DNA from: Harmothoe impar
Taxonomy: Eukaryota; Annelida; Polychaeta; Phyllodocida; Polynoidae
Reading direction: 5' to 3'
Assembly (NCBI GenBank): GCA_947462335.1
Contig: OX381705.1
Location: forward strand, 41,184,675-41,248,674
DNA: 64,000 nt
In this document: piece by piece, positions 1-10,662 of the stretch
Layout of the letters: each line of letters starts with the position of its first letter
How positions within the stretch are numbered: the stretch's first letter is position 1
The notes under the pieces: generated by a model
What the model was told of the DNA's origin: nothing
What the model saw: the letters and a program-made list of their open reading frames with translations, nothing else
The model's database searches: none
Made by a program: the position numbers and the translations under genes

Positions 1-945
1 TTATCTTGAAGGGATAATAAAATCTTCCTATATAAATTCAATTCCTATTGGGACTAGGCCTACTTTTAGCTTGAGGGGATAATAAAATCTTCCTACATAA
101 ATTCAATTCCTATTGGGACTAGGCCTACTTTTAGCTTGAGGGGATAATAAAATCTTCCTACATAAATTCAATTCCTATTGGGACTAGGCCTACTTTTAGC
201 TTGAGGGGATAATAAAATCTTCCTACATAAATTCAATTCCTATTGGGACTAGGCCTACTTTTAGCTTGAAGGGATAATAAAATCTTCCTATATAAATTCA
301 ATTCCTATTGGGACTAGGCCTACTTTTAGCTTGAGGGGATAATAAAATCTTCCTACATAAATTCAATTCCTATTGGAACTAGGCCTACTTTAAGCTTGAG
401 GGGATAATAAAATCTTCCTATATAAATTCAATTCCTATTGGGACTAGGCCTACTTTTAGCTTGAGGGGATAATAAAATCTTCCTATATAAATTCAATTCC
501 TATTGGGACTAGGCCTACTTTTAGCTTGAGGGGATAATAAAATCTTCCTACATAAATTCAATTCCTATTGGGACTAGGCCTACTTTTAGCTTGAGGGGAT
601 AATAAAATCTTCCTATATAAATTCAATTCCAATTGGGACTAGGCTTACTTTTAGCTTGAGGGGATAATAAAATCTTCCTACATAAATTCAATTCCTATTG
701 GGACTAGGCCTACTTTTAGCTTGAGGGGATAATAAAATATTCCTATATAAATTCAATTCCTATTGGGACTAGGCCTACTTTTAGCTTGAGGGGATAATAA
801 AATCTTCCTACATAAATTCAATTCCTATTGGGACTAGGCCTACATTTTAGCTTGAGGGGATAATAGAATCTTCCTATATAAATTCAATTCCTATTGGGAC
901 TAGGCCTACTTTTTTAGGCCTACTTTTAGCTTGAGGGGATAATAA
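1..945. repeat. 65-bp tandem satellite, about 14 copies, cut by window start
   Basis: Head-to-tail copies of a 65-bp unit are visible from base 1. The word AGCTTGAGGGGATAATAAAA recurs at 65-base steps (for example 69, 134, 199). Copies differ by only a few bases, such as CTACATAAA versus CTATATAAA, so the array is young or homogenised. The last unit carries a short duplicated junction (TTTTTTAGGCCTAC) near 909-925 and the array decays around 945. The array extends off the left edge, so its length is unknown. I see no open frame or pol III box. It is a minisatellite-class repeat; whether it is dispersed or centromeric cannot be judged here. Confidence 0.97.
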
Positions 946-1098
946 AAGTCAGAAAAAAGTCGAAAAAAGAGGATCCACTCTCGACGAGATTATTTATGTC
1001 CCGCGACATTCGACTAAGAACACTACATTTTAGCCCTCAAGCCCTTCCTTGTTTACAATTAGCTTTGTATACAGCACTTTCTACTGTATACAACCTAC

Positions 1099-1166
1099 AA
1101 TGAAAGTTGGGGGGGGGGGGGGGGCAGGCGTGGCCCCCCCTGGCCCCCGTGGTTCCGCCGCCCCTG
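1099..1166. mobile_element. Solo right end of a CAGGGGCGG-type hAT-like element
   Basis: The stretch from TGAAAGTTGG through a G16 run to CCGTGGTTCCGCCGCCCCTG matches the right end of the element at 37452-38144 almost base for base. No matching left terminus is visible upstream; the satellite ends about 150 bases before. It is therefore a truncated copy or one whose left end has decayed. Assignment to hAT is inferred from the CAGGGG terminus and the 8-bp duplication pattern at its relative. Confidence 0.7.
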
Positions 1167-3195
1167 AGTAACTCAAATATTTGTAAAAAGTGGTCATATA
1201 ACGCCTGTTCAAGACTGTTGTATTACCCATAGGTTACCTTATCTCTTTTTCTCAAATATGTTAACTGCAGGTCAAGAGTGAATACCGGTACCGATTCCCT
1301 CGACCGGTAGTATGATGACAGCTACACCTACTCATATTCTGCATCACTTTTAGATACAACTTGGCTAGGGAGGAAAGTCTTTCATAGCACAAAGGCACAT
1401 GCAGTAGGCCTAACATATGAGCTTCCAAGTTATAATTAATCATAATGAGGGGTATGTAAAATAAATCTGAACTGGGGTTAGTTTCCTCAGGGAATTATGA
1501 GTAGCCTGTAATTCAGTGTTAACCTATACTTAGAATCAACTTTTGATATGGTCAGCACTGCCTTGCTGTATGCTCATCGTAGATTTGCAATACAATCAAT
1601 GCTAAGCCTAGGACCCAATATAAACACGAATATCAGTGTTTCCCATCAGCCGTTTTGTTTGCCGACACTATACATACATGTCCAAAAGGTGGTTGTGGCA
1701 CACAGATTAACTGGACACACAAACAGCAGCAGAACCTGCTGTGCCACACTGGAGGAATGAACTACTGCCGACCAGAGACCACCTCCAGGCACCGCGCCGG
1801 GACCGTGCACCTCCACACTGCAGCAGGTGTGACGCCCCTGCAGACCAACACATGGTCTCCATTTCACCCTTGTTACACTTGTGTCTGATAGGAGTGCGAT
1901 CTGGTATGTACCATCAGCTCACACCCGGTCCCAGCGGGATGAGTCTGGTGTGTGGGATCCGGACATACCAGACACACGTCATTAGCAGCCAGCCACCTCC
2001 ACCTGGTCTCACTAAGGCAGAACATGGCTGACACTAGAGCACTTATACTATAACAAATGGTACATAAAATGATAGGATGCTTCAGGGTGCTGATGTCTAC
2101 CATGTTCAACGTAATTAACGTACATACTGTACTCTAATAAACAACCACCCATCGTTCTTGACTTTAGAAATTATCTTTTCATAGTTCAAGTTGGTGGCCA
2201 GAACTACTAAAAGTATTGAAGTTTACAATATTTGTTAAGCATACTGTGTGTTTGTTATGTCGAATACTGTATGGGATTCCTTGATCGATAAGTATTTGTC
2301 ATAGTGGTCCACTGCAATATTCTGTAGGTTCCGAGAATGCTAAAGGCCTTTGGGGCGACTGGGATGTGGCGCTGACGAAACAGATGGCCAGTGCTGGTAT
2401 CTTTGCCACGCGCCTCACACCCCACGTTACTGCCTCCCCATCCTGGGGTAGATTACTAGTAAGGTGATGGCCACATACCTGGGACAACCTACTGTACACC
2501 TACCTATGTCTGCTGAAGGGGAGGTCTGATGTGTAACATTATATATATTCTTTTCCAAATATGTTATCCTCACAAGTATTTTATATTATGGGATCAGAGG
2601 ATCTCTCTGAGTTAGTGACATGTAAATCTAATAACTCCATTATATAGTGTGTGGCCATTTCGTATATTCATGGTCACTATTACAAGTACCATATATTATA
2701 ATAAACAGTGCTACCGTATGTATTGTGTCTTAACCCCTGAGGTGGTCTAATAGTAAAACGTATAGGGAGAAAGAGAACCCACTTGTGGTTGGTTTACCAC
2801 GTGTCGTACTACCCATAGCCAGCCCCCTGGTAACACTAATAGCAATAACTAGCCAGGTCTTGTACACCTGAGGCATAATACCACCCCCGCCCCTAGTGCC
2901 TGTACACCTGTGGAGGCATGGTATAGGATTAACGGATCAATGTATCCACGTCCACCGAGCAGCGACTTATGAGCCAAGCAAAATCGAACACACCAATTAA
3001 ACCCGGTACGAGTAATTGGCCGCCCTCCTGCCGCATTCACTGTGCCATTAATCTCCATGTTATGCTCCTTTAACATAACGCACGCTATTACATCTCCATT
3101 TCCCTGTTGAATGGTGCTCAGAAAGAATAAATTGTACCAATATATTAAAGAGTCCATCAGGTCATTATACCCATATAAATGACGAGGTTATGTGG
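1167..3195. other. No supported gene; unique-looking AT-rich DNA with a GC-richer patch at 1740-2010
   Basis: Open frames here are short and occur on both strands. The patch at about 1740-2010 is richer in GC and open on + for 96 codons, with the words TGGTATGTACCATCAG and ACCTGGTCTC, but I see no convincing acceptor and donor pair or recognisable protein. It could be an exon remnant or chance. The rest holds nothing I can name. Confidence 0.4.
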
Positions 3196-3196
3196 T

Positions 3197-3374
3197 ATAC
3201 CGATGTTGCAGGTTCCTTAGTAGGGGGCACCATTGCTTGATCTGGTAACCGGCGAGATAAGCTCTGATACAGCAATCACAATGGGTATAGGCTGTTACAT
3301 AATGCCCCCTAAGAATTCCGCAGTGGAGGCCAGGGAATTTTCTCATTGGTTGATAATGCAACCGGCTAGATGCC
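3197..3374 (-). mobile_element. Small palindrome-forming MITE, copy A
   Basis: This copy starts near ATACCGATGTTGCAGG and contains CCATTGCTTGATCTGGTAACC, TGATACAGCAATCACAATGG and CTCATTGGTTGATAATGC. It is the reverse complement of copy B directly downstream, with only four bases (3375-3378) at the centre. The same outer end (ACCTGCAACCTCGGTAT in the other orientation) closes the dispersed copy near 19600, which supports a real element boundary. Confidence 0.8.
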
Positions 3375-3378
3375 TATA

Positions 3379-3554
3379 GGCGTCTAGCCGGTTGCATTAT
3401 CAACCAATGAGAAAATTCCCTGGCCTTCACTGCGGAATTCTTAGGGTGCATTATGTAACAGCCTGTACCCATTGTGATTGCTGTATCAGTGCTAAACATG
3501 CCGGTTACCAGATCAAGCAATGGATGCGCCCACAGGGCGACCAGACTAACCCCT
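3379..3554 (+). mobile_element. Small palindrome-forming MITE, copy B, inverted to A and C
   Basis: Copy B reads CGTCTAGCCGGTTGCATTAT, then the same core as copy A in inverse orientation. Past the CAAGCAATGG word it continues with GATGCGCCCACAGGGCGACC and an ACTAACCCCTAT tail that copy A lacks. That extension is matched in inverse orientation by copy C, so B and C make a second, longer inverted pair with a loop of about 36 bases. Confidence 0.8.
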
Positions 3555-3590
3555 ATAGTGGAGATGCAGTAAGCCGAGTGGTGCCCTGTA

Positions 3591-3770
3591 GATAGGGGTC
3601 AGTCTGGTCGCCCTGTGGGCGCATCCATTGCTTGATCTGGTAACCGGCGAGATAAGCACTGATACAGCAATCACAATGGGTACAGTCTGTTACATAATGC
3701 ACCCTAAAAATTCCGCAGTGAAGGCCAGGGAATTATCTCATTGGTTGATAATGCATCCAGCTAGACGCCT
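3591..3770 (-). mobile_element. Small palindrome-forming MITE, copy C
   Basis: Copy C runs from GATAGGGGTCAGTCTGGTCG to GCTAGACGCCTATA in the orientation of copy A. It shares the GATGCGCCCACAGGG extension with copy B. Small differences (GTACAGTCTGTTAC versus GTATAGGCTGTTAC in A) show it is not an assembly duplicate of A. The 169-codon frame running through and past this copy (3628-4137) crosses repeat sequence and has no recognisable motif, so I do not call it a gene. Confidence 0.8.
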
Positions 3771-4256
3771 ATACAGGGAGGTACAGGTGGGAGCAAAGAA
3801 ATATGTGTTTGTGTCCAAACATCCCACCTGTCTCCCGCGCATTAAGCTATTTAAGATGGTGATTAGGTCGCACACGACAGGTGACGACACTCCCCAGGGA
3901 CTCCTGTCCCATTTACCTGACGGTAATATCCTCCACCCACCCACTTTAACCATGGGGCACCCTCAGCCAAAACCAGAGATGGAGATCCCAGTGAAATGCA
4001 TGATTCGTATAGCTATTAAGATCATGACCTGTCAGCTATTTCAAGGGGAATTCCCAAATCAAATTACACATGATCCCGGACATGATGATAATAGAGTCGT
4101 AAACTCATATGCAATAAATCATCCACAAATTATCTGAAACGGGTTTTAAACTGATTCATAAGACAGTTAGTTTTAGTGTTCAGTCATTTCTAAACCAAGC
4201 AGGATGAAGGCATTTCTTCTATTTATCCTACTAGGGTATGGAAGTATATATATATC

Positions 4257-4462
4257 CACTTAACCCACGGGTGACACCTAAGACAAAGGCTTCACACGTT
4301 GGGTATATTGAATACCCGAGGGTTAAGTCAGATAGACGACACCTGGACCTGGTTCTCCCACATACCCACTGCCCACTGGTCAGCGACTCGGTGTATAACA
4401 CCTCGTCTAGACCTGGTGGGGCAGTGGGTGTATGGAAGAACCAGGTCCAGGTGTCGTCTATC
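4257..4462. repeat. Two successive inverted repeats
   Basis: First hairpin: ACTTAACCC at about 4257 pairs with GGGTTAAGT at about 4320, around a nested GGGTATATTGAATACCC. Second hairpin: the 46-base arm from 4331 (GATAGACGACACCTGGACCT then GGTTCTCCCACATACCCACT) pairs with 4417-4462, which ends AGGTCCAGGTGTCGTCTATC. The two hairpins lie back to back, as in a foldback element or a pair of nested MITEs. I found no clear target duplication. Confidence 0.75.
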
Positions 4463-4469
4463 TAACACA

Positions 4470-6424
4470 TATACCCCCGTACCTCAATACTTCAATATCC
4501 CCTAATATTTATAATTTTGCATGACAATACGGTATATATCATTTGGCTTATAACTGATGGGAATCTTGATGAAAACCCAACTCCAAGGAAAAGTAAAGAA
4601 AAATACTCAAAAAGTGCATAGAAATCACACCAGGAGGTAAAACTCCTTAGGGTGCCAGTAATAGTATACACCATGGTATACTCTATCATCTTTTCATATT
4701 GAGCTTTAGAATTTCATATACAACACCTAGCGCATATTCAAATCCCTTTCTCCGACTGTGACCGCCTTATGTTGTATTGTTCTTACATATTTATAGTTCG
4801 ATAAATACCTGCAGTATACTGGTTTCTTCTGTAAACTAGCACACTACGTTTTGCACAGTAGAATTGACAGTACATGAGCTCATCATGGCTCACCCTGCAG
4901 TGTACCATCAGCAAGACCCCATCTGCACCAGTTCCCGGGTGTACCACCAGGTGTCTGTTGTGTCCTGTCTACCCCCACTGACGTTGTTGAGTGTGGAGTC
5001 CTCATCTCCGTGCCATGATTAGGACCATGGATGTAGCACAGGCATGGGTTGGACTGCTGATGAAGAAAGAAAACACATACTAAATGTGTTGCATACAGCC
5101 AACCGTAAAATAAAACAAGATTATGAAACCAATATGAAGTTGCTCCATATAAGATGGAGTTATCCCAACGAACATAGGGACGGTTATGGTATGGGTCCAT
5201 TTACATGTTGTCAGACTTGGCCTTGGTAGTCTAAACATAACGACATATGTGGCAGCGTGCATTTATGGCATTGATGCATTGCAGAGCAGTATAGCAATGA
5301 CTCCCGATTTCTGCGTCCAATATGTCCCAATGTGTGTACGTCACGTGGGAGGGTGTCATGTGATATGGACGTGTGTCCACATAGCCCCAGGACAGATCGG
5401 CTCCGGGAACCTCTGCCCAAGGGGTCATGACCCCGCGTCCTTTCTGTACTGTTCTGCACCTACGCCTCTAGTCCCCAGGACTACGCCTCTAGTCCCCAGG
5501 GCTGCGCTACTAGCCCCCAGGATTATAAGAATCCCCTTGAAATAGAGTAGACCCACAGGACTTGAAACGTAGGATTATAGTCCTTAGTCCACACCAAATT
5601 AAAAAGTGCGGATTTCCCGCACCATATTTTCGAAATTGCAAATTGAAGAAATCCTGAGTAAATTTGACGATTGAAACAGTATCCAGAAGTTCAATTCAAA
5701 TAAGTATAGAAGCCACTGTAGATAACGTTCACTGATGCAGATAACAGGGGGGATGTGTGTGATACACTAGTTACTGCAGATAGCGTTAGTAATAAGATAA
5801 CGGGGGTATGGTTGATGCAGATCACGTTATTTTGATGCAGATAACGGTTGCACGACATGCGGTGCTTTGGCGGGTGCCATGAGAAGAAACTAAAATGGCG
5901 CAGGGTGGGACTGTAACTACCGACCAGGACCCAACGAAATCGCCTCGGGTGAAATCCATCATAGGAGCAGCATCGATATTATTATGGTCCTAAAAATCTA
6001 AAGAAGCCAGGAACACTTTTACTCGTGACTATACATGGGTTAAAGGGCCGCACGGAGACACGGGCCTTTTAAAAATTGAGATTGGCCACTTTCATCGCTG
6101 AATATTACTCAGACCCTTTCTATAAAAATTGGCCTGTGGGCACGTGGGCCACCGTGTGGGAGTGATGAGCATAGCGTCAGAGCATGTCGGCTATCAGTTT
6201 GTTGTCTGGATGAGGTCTAGGGTGGAGTAAGGTAGGGGTACACCTCGCGTCATGCTGACTGAGTAGCCATCTAGCAAATGAGGTCTAGAGATGATGATAT
6301 GCCAGGAAATAGCCAGGACCCTGGGGATAGGCCGGACTAACCCTACTGGGGATAGACCCCTTGTGGAGGTGGGGGTGGGGGGATTCGCGTTGAAGTCTTG
6401 CTGTTCCACCTGATCCACCTGTTC
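4470..6424. other. No supported gene; short local repeats
   Basis: A patch at 4885-5020 reads open on + (MAHPAVYHQQDPICTSSR and so on, 45 codons), but it lacks a persuasive splice site or homology. At 5461-5520 a 21-bp word (CTCTAGTCCCCAGGACTACG) is repeated about three times. At 5725-5850 the word GATGCAGATAAC recurs irregularly four or five times. The rest is plain AT-rich sequence. Confidence 0.4.
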
Positions 6425-6427
6425 TTA

Positions 6428-6755
6428 GGGAGTGCTCATTTTTTAACAACAGGGGGGGGGGGGGGCGGTGAGATTTTGCGCAGAGCGCGCAAATTTTTTT
6501 CACCCCCCACTCTAGAGGGGTCGAAATTTTTTACCCCCCCCCCCCCGGCAGGCCGAAAATCGCGCGTGTCCGCGCCCCTTTGTAGCATAGTAACGCGCGG
6601 GCTTTTCCCCTCAAAACAGGTTGAATTTTTTTGCCCCCCCCCCCAAGAGGGGTCTGAATTTTTTACCCCCCCCGGTCAAGGGGTCCAAATTTTTTACCCC
6701 CCCCTCCCCCCAAATCCACCACCCCCCCCCTGTTGTTTAAAAAATGAGCACTCCC
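6428..6755. mobile_element. PIF/Harbinger-like MITE with TTA target duplication
   Basis: The ends are near-perfect inverted repeats: GGGAGTGCTCATTTTTTAAC on the left and AAAAAATGAGCACTCCC on the right, flanked on both sides by TTA. The interior repeats a motif of AATTTTTT plus a run of C (roughly GGGTCGAAATTTTTTACCCC) five or six times. A TWA duplication with a GGG-start terminus is the usual pattern of PIF/Harbinger elements; that assignment is inference, since no transposase is present. The open frame at 6398-6802 is translated low-complexity DNA. Confidence 0.8.
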
Positions 6756-6889
6756 TTAATGATGACCGCCATTATAGAGCATGCATGTTAACACTGAAAT
6801 GACATGAGCTGTAGCTATCTCAATTATCTCTCCCTCTTGTTAAACACCCTTACAATGAATCATTGCCAGGAGCCTGAGTTCCGAGCCTA

Positions 6890-7040
6890 TGGACTATTGG
6901 CGTTCTGCGCCGATTGACGAATAGCGCCCAACAGCGATGTTGGGCGCTATTTGCCAATTTGCGCAGAACGCCAATATTGGCGTTCTGCGCTATGCCATTT
7001 ACAAATAGCGCAGCATCAGCGCCGCGCAGAACGCCAATCT
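6890..7040. repeat. Double palindrome built on ATTGGCGTTCTGCGC
   Basis: The 15-base word ATTGGCGTTCTGCGC occurs at about 6897 and 6974, and its reverse complement GCGCAGAACGCCAAT at about 6959 and 7024. This gives two hairpins in a row, each enclosing further inner symmetry (AGCGCCCAAC against GTTGGGCGCT). A fifth word with the same neighbouring CGATTGGCGAATAG lies at 7258. This looks like a foldback element family with a tandem duplication. Confidence 0.8.
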
Positions 7041-7405
7041 GCGCAGAATACAAATTTGAGGGAATGTGCGAGTACCTGTTTCATTTTTAAGCTCTAGAAT
7101 CAATTGAGCCCAAATCAGTTGAAATACAACTATGACATCATAATATTTGATGAATTATGTACATTCAGCCCTTAAAATCGGAAAACTTGCTATAATCTTA
7201 ATCTATATCAAACAAGTTGATTACGATCTCGCATCTATTTGTATACAGTGCACTGGACATTGGCGTTCTGCGCCGATTGGCGAATAGAGCCCAACAGCGA
7301 CAAACGGACAGACATCCCTCCATGTGCCGTTCATCAGCCGTAGTCACAGCACGTCCGTTCATGACCCAGTCTGCCTTATTTGGGCATGGGGCTGGGCTAG
7401 CCTGG

Positions 7406-8520
7406 CAGGGGCGGATCCAGGGGGGGGGGTCCTGGGGGTCCGGACCCCCCCCTTTTGATCTGCCCATAAGGCTGTTCAAATAGACTTTGTCGAGGGTGGA
7501 CCCCCCCCTTTTGGCCCACCCCTGATGTCCACCCCCAGATGTGCTATAAAGTGCCTCAATTGACATCAATATCTTCAAAATTTTCTCACCCTTGGAGCGG
7601 ACCAGAATGCTATAGAGTGTACCAATTGACATCTATATTTTCATTTTTTTCTGAACCTGCATGTCACTAAGAAATAGCAGCATATAACTGATGCAGGGGC
7701 AGATTCAGGGGGGTCCACCAGGGAGTCCAGACCCCTTCCTCCTTTATACATGTAGACCCATAAGGATGTCCACCGGATAGTCCGTATATAAACACAGAAT
7801 CTATAATCATTAAGGGAGGTCAGTAGGGGCCACATACACCTCAGACCTCTCCCAAGATCCCTATCCCCATTCAAGGTGGAGACGGGTGAGTAAAAAAAAC
7901 TGAGCATGGACCCAACTGCTCACAAGACAGATACCACTGGACATGTACCTACTAAACTAAATGTAACTTTATGGTACACCAGAATACTATAAAGTGCATA
8001 AATTGACATCTACATTTTCAAAATTTTCTCAACCTTGGGGTATACCAGAATGCTTTAAATTGCATCAATTGACATTTATTTTCTCAAAAGTTTTCTCAGC
8101 CTTGGAGTACACCAGAATGTTATAAATTGCATCAATTGACATATATTTATTTTCAAAATTTTCTCAGCCCTTGGGGTTCACCACAATGATATAAAGTGCA
8201 TCAATTGACAAATATATTTTCAGCATTTTCTCAATCTTGGGTTAGACCAGAACCAGAATGCTATAAATTGCACCAATTGGCATCTATATTTTTGAACAAT
8301 TCTTTCTCAGCCTTGAGGTAGACCAGAATGCTATAAATTGCACCAATTGACATCCATATATTCAAAAATTTCTAACCCTTGGGGGCATGCCCCCAAACCC
8401 CCTAACATTCTCAAACCATGTCGCTTTCGATGCATGTCGCGCTGATAGTTTAGGTGTATTAAACTTCATACTTCTGGGGTGGACCCCCCCCCCCTTTTCA
8501 AAATCCTGGATCCGCCCCTG
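7406..8520. mobile_element. CAGGGGCGGATCCAGG-ended hAT-like element with internal minisatellite
   Basis: The termini are inverted: CAGGGGCGGATCCAGG at 7406 and CCTGGATCCGCCCCTG ending at 8520. The flanks TAGCCTGG and (G)AGCCTAT resemble a decayed 8-bp duplication. The interior from about 7540 is a tandem of ~65-70-bp units containing CCAGAATGCTATAAATTGCA, CAATTGACAT and TTTTCTCA. The tandem is interrupted at about 7692-7975 by sequence starting GCAGGGGCAGATTCAGGGGG, which looks like the left end of a second related copy. There is no transposase reading frame. Assignment to hAT rests on the terminal CAGGGG and the duplication size. Confidence 0.75.
8045..8390. repeat. ~67-bp minisatellite inside the hAT-like element
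   Basis: The CCAGAATGCTATAAA-type word starts at 8045 and 8112, with a variant CCACAATGATATAAAG at 8181 and further copies to about 8360; earlier copies lie around 7540-7640. Units share TTGCATCAATTGACAT and a CATTTTCTCA tail. Divergence between units is perhaps 15-25 percent by eye, so the amplification is old. Confidence 0.8.
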
Positions 8521-8717
8521 AGCCTATGGTTCCACTACGTATTCAATGAATCTTTGCAAGGTCGGTACTCATGGGGAAACGCACAACGGGAGACTATTCT
8601 GAGACACCAGCTGTCTGCCTTATTTTCAGTTACAATTGAGGGTGAGACTGAGGAACAGAATACAATGTACATGTAGTGCATGAGCAGCCTCCCTTTGAGG
8701 TAGCGGGCGATGGGGTG

Positions 8718-8960
8718 CTCTCGTTCCCAAATCCTTCCGAAGGAAGGCTCTGGTAGCTGCCAAATCACTTGAACTTGGGATTTTGCTTGGTTTGAGCAAT
8801 CCCTGCTGGTAACTTGGAACCAGCGAACAGGAACCGGAAATGGTACCAGGGAACCGGAAATGGGTTGCCCAAACCCAGCAAAATCCCAAGTTCGAGGTCA
8901 TGTAGGGGGTTTATGTAGCAGTTACTACAGCCTTCCTTCGGAAGGATTTGAGAACGAGAG
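8718..8960. mobile_element. Foldback element with long imperfect inverted ends
   Basis: The left arm CTCTCGTTCCCAAATCCTTC plus CGAAGGAAGGCT is mirrored by the right arm AGCCTTCCTTCGGAAGGATT plus TGAGAACGAGAG. A second inner pair, ACTTGGGATTTTGCT and AGCAAAATCCCAAGT, lies at about 8773 and 8876. The interior contains a direct repeat GGAACCGGAAATGG. No target duplication is evident. Confidence 0.75.
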
Positions 8961-10340
8961 TACATGTAGCAGGCGGGGAGGGCTGGGGGGTTGGTATGTG
9001 GTGGAGTAGGGGGGGGGGGGTCGTGTGGGGTGGCTGGTTTTAGACTGATACCTTCACGTAGGGGATGACATCAGCCTACCCGATATATAGATGCACGTTA
9101 AGCCAGACCTGAGCACACAGTATGTAGGTATAAAATAACTACATGGTCAAATAAAGAATAAAAAAAAATTCCAGTATTGAACCCAGCACCTAACCTAAGT
9201 CAGTCGTTGATACCAGTGGCGTTGAAAAGTGTACTAAAAGTAGATTATGGTATGGTTTCACAGAATACAGTAGTCGCCTGAATTCGCCTACATTTTAGAA
9301 TGATACCCAGGTACATGCACAATAATTTAGATAGTACCGTGTACATGAGAGGAACAAAAAATAGCATACGGAAAGTTTACCAGTACACATTTATTGATCC
9401 CAATTCTGGATCCAAAACGAGCGAGAAGGTTTGCCCTGTAAAAGCTAGTTAGCCTGGAAAGGCCTGGCCGAACGTTAAACTACCGATTCGTCCAATTACA
9501 TCTTTCTAATGAATGTCATACCGTGCAGGGTGAGGGGTGGTTACAGGTGTTGGTTCCTGGGTGGTGCTGATGGCTGTGGGTTGTTAGTGAGTTTCATGAA
9601 TCCCCACTTACTGGGATGATGTCACCAAGGCTAAGTCAGATACTGTGTTCTTGGGTACTGTTCCGAGGGATGTTACAGCACCACTCAATGACTCCTTCAC
9701 CTTGTGAGGGCTTCCTCTACCATTGCTATATTCTAGTATTATGTATACCAGTTTGTGAAACAGGCAGGACCTTAACGCCTTTAACTCACTGGTTGGACCT
9801 ACTGAACACTAACGTGCCTAAACACCGTGAGATGTTAGTAAGTGGAGTGGACAGAAGGTCTCACTCAGTGCATTATTATCCATTATTGTAGATGTAAAAT
9901 TAATCAGCTGGAACTTTATTGTAATGGTGTTTTTCAACATTGCCAGTTGCAATGATAAATAAAGGTAATGATTGCTTATGGGCATTGGGGATTGCTCATT
10001 TACCTATCAGGTAAATTTATTCAATTTACAAGTTGTTAAAATCACAATTATGTACCCATAGCAAAACAAAAACTACCGGTCATATATGAATTATGCATGA
10101 ATTATGCTCAGGGATGAGTTTGAGTTTAAATTATATTATTTGGCACAAAAAGTAATCACATAACATGGGGCGTTTTCGATGCCAAACATCGATAAGGGAC
10201 CCCCAGAACAGCTTCAACAAGGAAGACACGGATTTCAAAAGTTTATGTGTAACAATAACCTCGGTGGAGTATCTTTGGCAGAAGAAAGGGCATTGACTTA
10301 ACCCCCCCCCCCTCGCCCCCACTCCGTCACCTTCCCACAC
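8961..10340. other. No supported gene; simple repeats and plain AT-rich DNA
   Basis: This stretch begins with a G-rich low-complexity patch (8975-9040) and continues with ordinary AT-rich sequence. The reverse complement near 9170-9220 contains GGGTTCAATAC, a weak B-box look-alike, without a convincing A box. The frames at 9616-9891 (+) and 10131-10340 (-) have no recognisable motif. Confidence 0.4.
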
Positions 10341-10469
10341 ACGCCCCCCCCCCCCCCCCCCCCCCCCTCCCCTGTCTGCCCTCCCCTCTGTGGCCGCTGT
10401 GCTCTCTCGTGCACAGTCGGCCCGTGGTCACGGCACGGCACGCTGCCCCTTCCCGCGTGCTCTTCCCAG

Positions 10470-10662
10470 GGACATACCCCTCCATACGGCACCGTACACA
10501 GGCAGACCTGCACTGGAGGAGCTGCCTACAGCAGCGTCCTACCTCACCTACTGGAGGACCCCACCATGTATGCCCATACAGCAGCGTTAGCAGCAGGGGC
10601 TGCGCCGCGCGGATCCTGGAGGAACTACCACGACTATGACTACCCACCTCCCAGATCCCACT
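10470..10662 (+). CDS. Possible exon of unknown gene (GC-rich island)
   Basis: A pyrimidine-rich acceptor (GCGTGCTCTTCCCAG) precedes a frame open across the whole block up to a strong donor (CCCACT then GTGAGT). The predicted peptide runs GHTPPYGTVHRQ at its start and NYHDYDYPPPRSH at its end: proline-, tyrosine- and histidine-rich and probably disordered. The acceptor implies phase 0 and the donor leaves one base of a codon. That fits the next candidate exon at 27976, which starts with two codon bases. All three + frames are partly open here because of GC content, so this may be a CpG-rich promoter or UTR instead. I recognise no family. Confidence 0.27.

Noticed and set aside
3628..4137. 169-codon + frame
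   Set aside because: Its first 50 codons are MITE copy C and the rest has no motif; frames of this length are expected by chance in this window.
6398..6802. 134-codon + frame with GGGGGG and PPPPP runs
   Set aside because: It is entirely a MITE made of homopolymer ladders.
9165..9225. Minus-strand GGGTTCAATAC as a tRNA T arm
   Set aside because: No acceptor stem pairing or A box at the right distance.
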